Source: Bacteroidota bacterium (GTDB lineage: Bacteria; Bacteroidota; Bacteroidia; Chitinophagales; Saprospiraceae). Taken from it: a DNA stretch of 18,208 bases. Where the stretch lies: positions 1-18,208 of the forward strand of contig JAJRUR010000034.1 in assembly GCA_024277695.1 (NCBI GenBank). Reading direction: 5' to 3'. The notes beneath the pieces are model-generated. The model did not search any database and had not been told where the DNA came from. It worked only from the letters and a program-made list of their open reading frames with translations. This document shows positions 7,418 through 15,463 of the stretch, piece by piece. The first letter of the stretch is position 1. Each line of letters opens with the position of its first letter. The translations under genes and the position numbers were made by a program.

Positions 7418-9544
7418 CTAGTTGCCCTGTATCTCCGTGAGTGGATGATACTTTATTAAATCTTTTAGAATCAGGATACTTTCCTCCAAATAGACATCTT
7501 TTTGCAGACCTTTGACCCATTCGTCGTACCGTGCTTTTTTTGATTCGTCGGACTCGATAGCAGACTGATCCGCTTTGAGTGGACTGATGTGCAGAGAAGC
7601 GATGGGCTCTGCCATGATGTCATCAAATTTGGATCGTTCTTCTTTTTGACTCTGACGATCGTGCTGATACCCTTCAAAACTCAATGGTACGACCGACTGG
7701 TCATCTTGGGCTTTGAGATAGTTCGCATATTCTTTGATGAGTGCAAATTGTTTGTGATGCGCAAGTCGCTCTTTGCTAGAGGAGACGATTCGATCCAATT
7801 CTCGGATTTGATATACATTTTGCTCGTAGGGGATAGGGTCTATGTGCGACCACTCCATGGGGTAATCGTATCGTTTTTCTCCGGTTTTGATAAAAGCGAA
7901 GTTATCGGGAAGCTCGATATCAGGTTTGACACCCTTTAACTGTGTGGATCCGCCGTTGATTCGGTAAAACTTTTGTGTAGTGAGTTTGACTTCTCCGAGA
8001 GGTTTGTATTCGCTATTGTCGCTGATGATTCGGTCGAGGTCAAAAAATCGCTGGACGGTTCCCTTTCCGAAAGTATTACTACCTACGATGATGGCTCTTT
8101 TGTAGTCTTGTAGGGCTGCAGCCAATATTTCAGATGCGGATGCACTATATCCATTGACCATAACGATCAGAGGACCATCGTAGCTTACACTCTCATTTAC
8201 ATCTCTGAGTATACGAGCTTTCCCTTTTCTACTTTTGACCTGCACGATGGGTCCTTCGTGGATAAATAAGCCACTCATTTCTACTACATCCCTCAAGGAA
8301 CCTCCACCATTATTTCTCAGATCTAAAATGATACCATCCACCGCTTCGGCCTGGAGCTTTTCGAGCGCTTTTTTAATATCTCGTGCACAGGATCTACCAT
8401 CACGGCGTTCAAAATCTGCATAAAAGCGAGGTAAATAGATGTATCCATATTTGGCAGCATCTCCATCTCGAGTCAAGATCACTGCTTTGGCATTTCCCTC
8501 ATCCAAAATCACTTCATCTCGAGTGATCGTGATGAGGCGTTCTTGCGCATCGACTCCTTTGACCGTCAAGGTAACTAGAGTTCCTTTATCTCCTCGTATC
8601 AACTGTACCACGTCATCGAGCCTCCAACCCACTACATCTACGCCTTCTTCTTCATCTTCTTGCTTTACTTTGATGATAAAATCATCTACTTTGAGGTCTC
8701 CTTGTTTCCAAGCAGGACCTCCCGGTACTATACTTGACACCTTGGTCATATTTTTTTCAAAAGTGAGTCTTGCCCCGATCCCTTCTAGTCTGCCGGACAT
8801 ATTGATGTCAAAATCTTCTTTTGCCTTTGGACTGTAATAATCTGTATGCGGGTCAAAGATATTGGTGATAGAATTAATATAGGAACCGAAGCGGTCAGAT
8901 CTTCTGATTTTGGACAAGCGATCAAAATATTGGTCATAACTTTCCATTACTTTTTTTCGAGCGTCATATTGGAGCGAATCCAAAGATTTTTTGCTACCTT
9001 CAAAATCCTCTTTTGACTGCGCGTCCCACTTGGCGTACATGCGCGACAGGGTTTCATATTTGAGCATTTTTCTCCAAAAATCACGCTGAGCTGCATCATC
9101 TTGAGGATAGTCTCGTTCCTCAAAATTGCTTTGAAATTGCTCATCAATATCAAAATCAAAGGACTGACTCAAGATATCCTTGTAGTACGCCTTGGGTTTT
9201 TCGATACCCTTTTCTAATAAATTGAGCGAAAGTTCAAAAAAATCAAATCGATTTTTGGCTATTTGGTCACCAATCCGATCTTTGTAAAAATCTAATACTT
9301 CGATATCTTGCTGTGTAAAAAAGCGCTTGGCACCATCCAATCGCTCAAGATACATCTTATACGCTTTCTGTGAATTTTGGCTATCTATCGCCTTGGGGCG
9401 AAAGTGGTATTGAGTCAAAAACTTGACAACAGCATTCATGATGACAATCTCCTTATCCAATATCGCAGTAGGAACTCCCGGCTTAAAACTTAAGATTCCG
9501 ATCGTAACCAAAAGCACTATTGAAAAATATTTTATACTACGCAT
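7418..9544 (-). CDS. prc: S41 C-terminal processing protease (Prc/Tsp type)
   Basis: 708 aa, in the size range of the long Prc/Tsp branch. A hydrophobic signal or anchor segment (6-20) sends it to the periplasm. Then come an N-terminal helical region (about 30-240), a PDZ domain (about 245-345), the S41 catalytic domain (about 360-545) and a C-terminal Prc-type extension. The catalytic dyad is Ser469 in GYSASASE and Lys494 in FGKGTVQ; the 25-residue spacing equals that of E. coli Prc (Ser452, Lys477). Expected role: degrading or trimming periplasmic proteins from their C-termini, including cell-wall enzymes and lipoproteins. It has its own promoter and a 235-base spacer before the DUF2723 gene. 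The symbol is by family; orthology was not tested. Confidence 0.9.
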   Translation of the reverse strand: MRSIKYFSIVLLVTIGILSFKPGVPTAILDKEIVIMNAVVKFLTQYHFRPKAIDSQNSQKAYKMYLERLDGAKRFFTQQDIEVLDFYKDRIGDQIAKNRFDFFELSLNLLEKGIEKPKAYYKDILSQSFDFDIDEQFQSNFEERDYPQDDAAQRDFWRKMLKYETLSRMYAKWDAQSKEDFEGSKKSLDSLQYDARKKVMESYDQYFDRLSKIRRSDRFGSYINSITNIFDPHTDYYSPKAKEDFDINMSGRLEGIGARLTFEKNMTKVSSIVPGGPAWKQGDLKVDDFIIKVKQEDEEEGVDVVGWRLDDVVQLIRGDKGTLVTLTVKGVDAQERLITITRDEVILDEGNAKAVILTRDGDAAKYGYIYLPRFYADFERRDGRSCARDIKKALEKLQAEAVDGIILDLRNNGGGSLRDVVEMSGLFIHEGPIVQVKSRKGKARILRDVNESVSYDGPLIVMVNGYSASASEILAAALQDYKRAIIVGSNTFGKGTVQRFFDLDRIISDNSEYKPLGEVKLTTQKFYRINGGSTQLKGVKPDIELPDNFAFIKTGEKRYDYPMEWSHIDPIPYEQNVYQIRELDRIVSSSKERLAHHKQFALIKEYANYLKAQDDQSVVPLSFEGYQHDRQSQKEERSKFDDIMAEPIASLHISPLKADQSAIESDESKKARYDEWVKGLQKDVYLEESILILKDLIKYHPLTEIQGN

Positions 9545-9572
9545 AGTCTAGTGTTTGTTTTTTTTTGAAAGA

Positions 9573-9601
9573 TAAATATAACCCCCTTTTATAGGATCAA
9601 A
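9573..9601 (-). promoter_or_regulatory. Bacteroidota-type promoter of the S41 protease gene
   Basis: On the - strand TATATTTA (9573-9580) matches seven of eight -7 positions and TTTG (9598-9601) lies 17 bases upstream, the same spacing as the hydrolase promoter at 1741. Transcription would begin near 9566, giving a leader of roughly 20 bases containing an A-rich run before the ATG at 9544. Confidence 0.5.
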
Positions 9602-9692
9602 GTATGTCGTAAGCCAAAATCTCATTGTACCGCTGTTAAATGTTTCTTAAAGCTATTATATACGCTGATCATAAGCTCGGCTTGATACTCTC

Positions 9693-10358
9693 CTAAACAT
9701 TGAGATAGCTCATCAGTAAGTCGTATCGTTCTTTTAGTGTGTCGATATATTCGGACTCTACAAAAGAAGCTCGAATGTCATAACCATATCGGATGAGTGC
9801 AGCTTTGATGTGTTGGATGTCTTGGCGGTTTACTTTTACAGTCACTAAAATCTTACCGGATTCGATGTCCGGCGAACTGATAAATACACTCAAAATAGCG
9901 GCATCTTCCATTTCGATGATTTTGGATATTTCTGCTAGCGAGTAATCTCTTCGATCCATAGCGAGCACTATAATACTGCCCGGCTCCGAAAAGCTGAAGC
10001 TATCTGCATAGTGCTGTACCAGATCTTCTAATGTAATCAGTCCGATATAGTTGTTATCGTGATCAACTACCGGAACGACCGTGAGTTTGAACTCTGAAAT
10101 GATGGCGAGCACTTCAAACAAATGGTCATCTGTTTTGACATAAACTTCCGGATGGAGGGACAGTTCATAAGAACCTACCGGCTCGTGGACATCATGATCC
10201 AAGATATCTTCTTCTGATAATAAGCCGAGGAGTTGTTTGTTATTAACTATCGGCAGGTGCTTGACATAATAGTCGTTCATGATACTCAAAGCTTCCGCAC
10301 CGGTATCCGAAGTTTGTAACGGGATCAATATTTTCGATATAAGTTCTGCTGCAATCAT
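9693..10358 (-). CDS. CBS-pair protein with C-terminal ACT-like domain
   Basis: 221 aa, soluble, no signal peptide. Two CBS motifs are visible: about 5-55 (ending in QLLGLLSEEDIL) and about 70-115 (ending in YIGLITLEDLV), both with the strand-turn-helix ending typical of CBS domains. Residues about 127-200 (from GSIIVLAM) look like an ACT-type fold. CBS pairs bind adenine nucleotides such as AMP, ATP or SAM and usually act as sensors; the partner is unknown here. A near-consensus -7 box, AATATTTG, is present on the - strand at 10394-10401, without a clear -33 element. It is followed by the S41 gene after a 148-base spacer that holds that gene's promoter. Confidence 0.85.
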   Translation of the reverse strand: MIAAELISKILIPLQTSDTGAEALSIMNDYYVKHLPIVNNKQLLGLLSEEDILDHDVHEPVGSYELSLHPEVYVKTDDHLFEVLAIISEFKLTVVPVVDHDNNYIGLITLEDLVQHYADSFSFSEPGSIIVLAMDRRDYSLAEISKIIEMEDAAILSVFISSPDIESGKILVTVKVNRQDIQHIKAALIRYGYDIRASFVESEYIDTLKERYDLLMSYLNV

Positions 10359-10464
10359 GTATCTGTTAAACGCTTTTTAGGGTCGGAATAAAGCAAATAT
10401 TTTGTTAAAATTATTTATTTGTGCTCCATAAGAATATCTGTTTAGACCGATAGACCCGTCATCA

Positions 10465-11286
10465 TCAACTCATGAGTCGTTTTTTTTGTTCTACAAACTC
10501 TTCTTCGCTCAGGAGGCCTTTTCTTCTCAATTCGTCGAGTTTATTGAGTTGTTTGAGCAAGATGTCTTCGTCCAAGAGGTTTTCTCCGCCTTGACTGGCT
10601 TCGATCTGGGCTTTGAGTGATCCCTCAAACTTGTATCCATTTTCTTTAAAAGTTTCATATTCGTCTTGGATTCTTAAAAAGGCAAGTGCTTGATGTGTAG
10701 CGATTTTTTCAAAATCATTGAATCCGTTTTCAATGGCTTTTTGGAGATGGTAAAAGGATTTTTTGGCTTCTTCGTTTAAGGAATAAGAAGAAGCCAAGTT
10801 GAAGTGAAGTGCGGGATCATTCGGACTGATTTTGAGCGCCTTAGTAAAATCTTCGATGGCACCTTTGATATCGTAATCTTTAAACTTACGTATGCCGCTC
10901 TGCTTAAAAGGGTTGCTTTTGGGATAGCTCTTTTTGACAGGTTTTCTTCTATATTCTCGCTCAAAACGTCGAGAATTTCGGCGTGGTGCTTGCGTTTGGT
11001 GGCGAGATCTCACATTGCGCCTGCTACTGCTTCCGGATCTTCGTGTTCTGTTTTGATTGCCCCTATTGTATTTTTGATCAAACTCTTGGTCACCCATAGT
11101 GAGCAACCGCACGGCATCAAAAAAACCCAACACGACGGAGATCGGTAATCCCATTATTCTTAAACCCATCATGGTCAAAAAGACAAACAAAAATCCTTCT
11201 CCCGGTCTCCGTAGGTAGAATTTGTGGATACCAAAGCCCCCAAATAGAAAAGCTAAAACTGCAGCGGTAACTCTATTTTTTTGCAT
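10465..11286 (-). CDS. TM2 domain protein with basic linker, TPR repeats and SHOCT tail
   Basis: 273 aa. Residues 1-70 are a TM2 domain: two hydrophobic segments around the short turn GIHKFYLRRPGEG, then a second segment ending in GFFDAVRLL. Residues about 75-128 are strongly Arg/Lys-rich and low in complexity. About 134-166 is a TPR unit (DIKGAIEDFTKALKISPND), with a second, weaker helical repeat to about 215. Residues 240-272 match a SHOCT motif (KLDELRRKGLLSEEEF). The order membrane anchor, basic linker, protein-interaction repeats, oligomerising tail suggests a membrane scaffold. The role is unknown. The basic linker would lie near the membrane surface or could bind nucleic acid. Confidence 0.83.
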   Translation of the reverse strand: MQKNRVTAAVLAFLFGGFGIHKFYLRRPGEGFLFVFLTMMGLRIMGLPISVVLGFFDAVRLLTMGDQEFDQKYNRGNQNRTRRSGSSSRRNVRSRHQTQAPRRNSRRFEREYRRKPVKKSYPKSNPFKQSGIRKFKDYDIKGAIEDFTKALKISPNDPALHFNLASSYSLNEEAKKSFYHLQKAIENGFNDFEKIATHQALAFLRIQDEYETFKENGYKFEGSLKAQIEASQGGENLLDEDILLKQLNKLDELRRKGLLSEEEFVEQKKRLMS

Positions 11287-11463
11287 ATTAATAATTTACA
11301 GAAAGTGTGCTAATATACATGGAAGAACAGTTCATAGGCTCTATTAGGTTTCTTTTTTTGTAGAATAGGTGTTTTCTGTGTCGTATTTCTTTGACAAACT
11401 TGCCTGCATTGACTCCATGCGGAGTTTGGTAGAGTGCGGGATTGAGGTGTAGCTATGCTGTAA

Positions 11464-12690
11464 TTAGGGAGAGATCTTACAAGTCAATATAGCGATGTCA
11501 TCAGGATAGGCTTGTTGTGATTTGAAGGACCGGATATACGCTTGGAGCTTGCGGTTAAAATCTTTTGCCGAACAATCCATATGCTCTAGGATAAACTTTT
11601 GGATGTTATCGTCACTTAGATAATCTCCTTGGTCATTTTTTATATCTGTCAGTCCATCGGTATATGTAAGCAGAAGTGCCGGATATTTTAGTTGGAAAGA
11701 GCCTGTTTTGATTTCGGGAAGTTCTTCAAAAGCACCTATAACAGTACATCCTTCTACCAATCGCTCAATGCTTCCATTTTGACTAAAGAATGGAGGTACA
11801 TGTCCGGCATTGATGTAATGGATCGTACCGGATCGGCGACAGTACTCTAATACGAACAAAGTAAGGTATCCATCCAGCAAAGAGTTTTTATAGACCATTT
11901 TATTGAGCTTACACACGAGGTCTTTAAGGTCAGAATAATTGACCGCATAACTGTGGAGCGAGGCTTGGAAGTTGGACATCATCAGTGCTGCAGAAATACC
12001 TTTACCTGCTACATCCGCCATACAGATGATGCACTTGTCTTGATCGAGTTCAAGTACATCAAAATAATCTCCGCCGACATCGGAATGGGGCTCGTAGATT
12101 CCGTCGATATCCAGATCTGCCGAGTTGGGAAATTGGTCCGGGATCAACAAGTGTTGCACTTGTGCAGCTAGTTCCAGTTCGCGCTTGATTCGCTCTTGCA
12201 TGAGCTGTCTTTTGAAAAGCCGCTTGTTTTCGATCGCCACTGCTATGATATTGGTTATGGTGGTGATAAATTGTATTTTATTATAAAAGTCCTCATTATG
12301 GTCACACTCACCGACCAGCACAAAAGCAATCGGGTAATCTTTGTGATAGACCGGTATGATGACATCAAAATCTTTGAGCGTGGGATTCGTTGATGGATCG
12401 ATACGCTCTGTACGTTTGTATCTCAATGCAGAAGACATAATGGCTTTTGTGTGTGCATCCGAATAGTTTATTTTGGCGACAGCCGTCCATTCTTCTTCTT
12501 GCTCTACAAAAAGGAGCATCTTTTTGATACCCATCTCCCAGCCCAAGAAGTTGCGATACATATTGAAGAGCTCATCAGCAGAAATATTGTTGTTGATCGC
12601 CTGAGTAATCGCTAGCAGACTCTTGATCTGTAACTGCTTGAGATTGAGTTGATCTTCTATGGATTTGATATCACCAAGTGATTTCTGCAT
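11464..12690 (-). CDS. GAF-domain PP2C phosphatase of the SpoIIE/RsbU type
   Basis: 408 aa, cytosolic. Residues about 20-158 form a GAF-like sensor domain. A helical linker (161-184) resembles the regulatory helices of RsbU-type enzymes, and about 190-405 is the PP2C-like catalytic domain. Metal-binding acidic residues are visible: Asp204 and Asp208 (SDVGGDYFD), Asp226 (MADVAGKG), Asp345 (YTDGLTD) and Asp397/Asp398 (YPDDIAIL); NAGHVPP (294-300) is also typical. Such enzymes dephosphorylate STAS-type anti-anti-sigma factors on Ser/Thr. No STAS or anti-sigma kinase gene lies in this window, so its target must be elsewhere. The start at 12690 is supported by a perfect -7 box 24 bases upstream. 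Confidence 0.9.
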   Translation of the reverse strand: MQKSLGDIKSIEDQLNLKQLQIKSLLAITQAINNNISADELFNMYRNFLGWEMGIKKMLLFVEQEEEWTAVAKINYSDAHTKAIMSSALRYKRTERIDPSTNPTLKDFDVIIPVYHKDYPIAFVLVGECDHNEDFYNKIQFITTITNIIAVAIENKRLFKRQLMQERIKRELELAAQVQHLLIPDQFPNSADLDIDGIYEPHSDVGGDYFDVLELDQDKCIICMADVAGKGISAALMMSNFQASLHSYAVNYSDLKDLVCKLNKMVYKNSLLDGYLTLFVLEYCRRSGTIHYINAGHVPPFFSQNGSIERLVEGCTVIGAFEELPEIKTGSFQLKYPALLLTYTDGLTDIKNDQGDYLSDDNIQKFILEHMDCSAKDFNRKLQAYIRSFKSQQAYPDDIAILTCKISP

Positions 12691-12713
12691 AGCCGGAAGA
12701 AAATTTTTGTGCT

Positions 12714-12721
12714 CAAATATA
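12714..12721 (-). promoter_or_regulatory. -7 box of the GAF-PP2C phosphatase gene
   Basis: TATATTTG on the - strand matches TAnnTTTG exactly and sits 23 bases before the ATG. No TTG is found 17-23 bases upstream, so the -33 element is weak or absent. The repeat copy at 12751-12799 starts 29 bases upstream of this box. Confidence 0.45.
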
Positions 12722-12750
12722 ATGAAATTACATGGTATGTACCTTAGCGA

Positions 12751-12799
12751 GTCCCTGCGAGGAGGTACGACGAAGCAGTCTCATCCTTCGGAGACAGTT
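12751..12799. repeat. REP-like dispersed repeat, copy A
   Basis: This 49-base element in the divergent spacer is 46/49 identical to the reverse complement of 17841-17889. It contains an imperfect stem (CAGTCTC / GAGACAG, loop of 8) and the core GAGGTACGACGAAGCAGTCTC. It resembles small dispersed palindromic repeats seen in many Bacteroidota genomes. It is not coding: in-frame readthrough upstream of cysS translates it, but the cysS family start is downstream. Confidence 0.75.
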
Positions 12800-12863
12800 T
12801 CTATCCGCCAAAGAGCCATAGTTCGTTTACAAAGTCAACAATATAAAGTCCGGCATATTTCTT

Positions 12864-12871
12864 TAAATTTG
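12864..12871 (+). promoter_or_regulatory. -7 box of cysS
   Basis: TAAATTTG matches TAnnTTTG exactly, 21 bases before the cysS ATG at 12893. Transcription would start near 12878, consistent with the short leaders at the other promoters here. This argues against any longer N-terminal extension of cysS. No clear TTG at -33. Confidence 0.5.
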
Positions 12872-12892
12872 CACTCAATTTATAGAACTTCT

Positions 12893-14371
12893 ATGCAAGA
12901 CTTATATATCTACAATAGCTTGACCCGCAAAAAAGAAAAGTTTGTGCCGATCTACGAGGGTTTTGTAGGAATGTATATCTGTGGACCTACGGTCTATAGT
13001 GATGTACATCTGGGCAATTGCCGCACATTCACCTCTTTTGATATCATGTATCGCTTTTTGAAGTATCTGGGCTACAAAGTACGCTACGTACGCAACATCA
13101 CCGATGTAGGTCATCTGCTCGATGACGGACAGGACCGGATATCCAAAGGGGCACGTCAAGACAATCTGGAGCCAATGGAGCTAGTCCAAAAATACATGAA
13201 CGGCTTTCACCATATGATGCGTACTTTTAATAATCTCGATCCGGACATTGAGCCCCGAGCTACCGGACATATTGTGGAGCAGATCGAGATGGTACAGCAG
13301 ATACTGGATAATGGATGGGCTTATATCCGGAATGGATCCGTCTATTTTGATACGGTCAAATTTGCGGAAGTAAAAAAAGTCTATGGCAAACTCTCCGGAA
13401 GAAAAATAGAAGAATTGCAAGCTGAAAGCCGTAAGCTGAACAAACAAGACGAAAAACGACATCCGTCAGATTTTGCTATTTGGATGAAAGCCGGACAGGA
13501 TCACATCATGCGTTGGTCATCACCTTGGTCGGAAGGATTTCCGGGATGGCATCTGGAATGTTCCGTGATGAGTACCAAATATCTCGGTAAGCATTTTGAT
13601 ATACACGGAGGCGGTAATGACCTCAAATTTCCACATCATGAAAACGAGATAGCACAGAACATCGGAGCTTGTGATTGTGCTCCGGCCAACTATTGGATCC
13701 ATACCAATATGCTGCTTATGAATGGGCGTAAAATGTCCAAAAGTGATGGCAATACTATCACTCCCGATGAACTCTTTACCGGTGATAGCCCACACATTTC
13801 GAGAGCCTATAGTCCTATGGAACTGCGGTTTTTTATGCTACAGACCCACTACAGCTCGACTCTAGACCTGACCGACGCAGGACTTTTGGCTGCAGCCAAA
13901 GCATACAAAAGGTTGATGGAAGCACGCAGAGCACTCCAAAGCTTACAATCCACTGCCTCAAATGGTGATCAAGACCAACAGATCAAACAATTGATGCAAA
14001 AAGCCATTGACCAAATGTGTGACGACTTCAATACACCCAAAGCCCTGGCGGTTTTGTTTGAGCTAGTGCCCAAAATCAATAGCTTGGCTGATGGAAAAAC
14101 AAAAATGGATACGATTTCTCAGACTACTCTGGAAGCCCTTAAAACATTTTTTGATCAGATGATTTTTGAGATATTCGGTCTAGAGGATGATCAGCTCATC
14201 GAAGGCAATAAAGAAGAACTCCAGAGCGTCATGAAGCTGATTATCGATATACGTAAGCAAGCAAGAGCTGATAAAAATTGGAAACTTAGTGATCAGATTA
14301 GAGACCAATTGGCTGCAGCCAATATTCAACTAAAAGATGGAAAAGATGGTACGACTTGGACTATTGGATAA
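12893..14371 (+). CDS. cysS: Cysteinyl-tRNA synthetase
   Basis: 492 aa, class I aminoacyl-tRNA synthetase that charges tRNA-Cys. The HIGH motif appears as HLGN (39-42) and KMSKS is intact (280-284). The four zinc ligands that let the enzyme recognise cysteine are present: Cys30, Cys223, His248 and Glu252, with the Cys223-His248-Glu252 spacing of E. coli CysRS (209, 234, 238). The C-terminal part (about 330-490) is the helical DALR-like and tRNA-binding region. The ATG at 12893 gives the family's usual N-terminus and has a -7 box just upstream; the frame is open for 78 more codons upstream, but those translate repeat copy A. Its end overlaps the start of the glutaminyl cyclase gene, implying translational coupling. 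Confidence 0.96.
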   Translation: MQDLYIYNSLTRKKEKFVPIYEGFVGMYICGPTVYSDVHLGNCRTFTSFDIMYRFLKYLGYKVRYVRNITDVGHLLDDGQDRISKGARQDNLEPMELVQKYMNGFHHMMRTFNNLDPDIEPRATGHIVEQIEMVQQILDNGWAYIRNGSVYFDTVKFAEVKKVYGKLSGRKIEELQAESRKLNKQDEKRHPSDFAIWMKAGQDHIMRWSSPWSEGFPGWHLECSVMSTKYLGKHFDIHGGGNDLKFPHHENEIAQNIGACDCAPANYWIHTNMLLMNGRKMSKSDGNTITPDELFTGDSPHISRAYSPMELRFFMLQTHYSSTLDLTDAGLLAAAKAYKRLMEARRALQSLQSTASNGDQDQQIKQLMQKAIDQMCDDFNTPKALAVLFELVPKINSLADGKTKMDTISQTTLEALKTFFDQMIFEIFGLEDDQLIEGNKEELQSVMKLIIDIRKQARADKNWKLSDQIRDQLAAANIQLKDGKDGTTWTIG

Positions 14372-15359
14372 CAGCTACATTTTGGTGCTACTCCTTATGA
14401 TAGCAGTGATTAGCTGTAAAAATGAGCCACAAAAAACTAAAGATACGCCCAAGTCCAAACCAATCGAAAAGCTGAAGATCCCGGCATTTAGTGCAGACAG
14501 TGCTTATCTTTATACACAAGAGCAAGTAGACCTCGGACCCAGGGTTCCCGGGACCCAAGCCCACAAAAAGGCTATCGAATATTACCAGAATAAGCTCCAA
14601 TCATTTGGTGCTCAAGTCCGTCTTCAGAAGTTTACCAAAAAAAGATTTGACGGTCTGAAGCTCAACGGAACCAATATCGTTGCCTCTTACAATCCGGAGA
14701 AGAAAAAACGTATATTTCTCTGTGCGCACTGGGATAGCCGATATATGGCCGAAAAAGCTAAAGACCCTGCGCTGAAAAACAAACCCATCGATGGAGCGGA
14801 TGACGGTGCTACCGGTGTAGGCGTACTTCTGGAGATCGCACGACAGATCCAAAAAAATCCACTCAAAGAAGTAGGTCTGGATATCATCCTATTTGACCTC
14901 GAAGATCAAGGTAAAAACGGAGCGGATCCATCCAATATTGAGACTTGGGGCTTGGGCTCACAATATTGGTCTTCGACTCTCCCTCGTGACTACAAACCAC
15001 GCTTCGGTGTCTTACTCGATATGGTGGGTGCCAAAGGGGCTATTTTTCCCAAAGAGGGCTACTCTCTACAGAATGCCCCTTCCCAGACCAATAAGATATG
15101 GCGGCTTGCCCAAGGAATGGGATACGGCCATCTGTTTATCAATGACCGTGGAGGCAGCATAACAGATGATCATTATTTTATTATGAAAAATGCCAAAATA
15201 CCGGTGGTTGATATCATCCACACGCGCCCAAATGGGCAGTTTGGAGCCTATCATCATACCCCACTGGACAATATGGACATCGTAGATAAGGCCACCCTAA
15301 AAGCTACCGGACAGACTACATTGGCCGTAGTCTATCACTTTCATAATGGGAGTTTTTGA
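14346..15359 (+). CDS. Glutaminyl-peptide cyclotransferase (M28-type, lipoprotein)
   Basis: 337 aa from ATG at 14346 (an in-frame ATG at 14337 would add three residues). A lipoprotein signal ends in AVISC, so Cys24 should be lipidated and the enzyme membrane-tethered in the periplasm. The rest matches the animal-type zinc glutaminyl cyclases also found in Bacteroidota such as Porphyromonas: GPRVPGT, AHWDSR, GADDGATG (metal Asp), FDLEDQG (general-base Glu plus metal-binding Asp in place of the human Glu-Glu), LLDMVGAK, ITDDHY and HHTPLDNMD (metal His). It should turn N-terminal Gln of exported proteins into pyroglutamate. A plain M28 aminopeptidase is the alternative, but FDLED and the overall motif set favour the cyclase. 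It overlaps cysS by 26 bases. Confidence 0.87.
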   Translation: MVRLGLLDNSYILVLLLMIAVISCKNEPQKTKDTPKSKPIEKLKIPAFSADSAYLYTQEQVDLGPRVPGTQAHKKAIEYYQNKLQSFGAQVRLQKFTKKRFDGLKLNGTNIVASYNPEKKKRIFLCAHWDSRYMAEKAKDPALKNKPIDGADDGATGVGVLLEIARQIQKNPLKEVGLDIILFDLEDQGKNGADPSNIETWGLGSQYWSSTLPRDYKPRFGVLLDMVGAKGAIFPKEGYSLQNAPSQTNKIWRLAQGMGYGHLFINDRGGSITDDHYFIMKNAKIPVVDIIHTRPNGQFGAYHHTPLDNMDIVDKATLKATGQTTLAVVYHFHNGSF

Positions 15360-15420
15360 TCATCTACGTATATGGTAAATACTGCCCGATTATCATCAAA
15401 AGGAATAAAGCGTTAATAAA

Positions 15421-15460
15421 ATGCTGCTTCATCGATCAGCAGAGGTATCGATCAAAGCAT
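15421..15460. terminator. Possible two-way terminator between the cyclase gene and pdxA
   Basis: Between two convergent stops (15359 and 15464), ATGCT/AGCAT flank two copies of the self-complementary ATCGAT, and TGCTG/CAGCA form another possible stem. The stems are short and interrupted and there is no T-run directly behind them, so this is a positional guess only. Confidence 0.25.
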
Positions 15461-15463
15461 GGA

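Noticed and set aside
8439..8837. 132-codon Ser/Thr/Pro-rich + strand open frame inside the S41 gene
   Set aside because: It is antisense to the conserved PDZ and catalytic region; its composition reflects the reverse reading of the real gene.
11412..11425. Hairpin ACTCC-ATGC-GGAGT downstream of the phosphatase gene as a terminator
   Set aside because: Only five base pairs, no adjacent T-run on the - strand and no support from extended pairing; could be chance.
3614..12690. Idea that the long - strand run is a defence or secretion island
   Set aside because: Every gene belongs to a known housekeeping or envelope family and there are no nuclease, toxin, integrase or phage-like genes among them.
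12659..12892. 78-codon extension of cysS and a possible upstream gene
   Set aside because: The extension overlaps the phosphatase start, translates repeat copy A, and precedes a perfect -7 box at 12864-12871; CysRS proteins start at the ATG at 12893.
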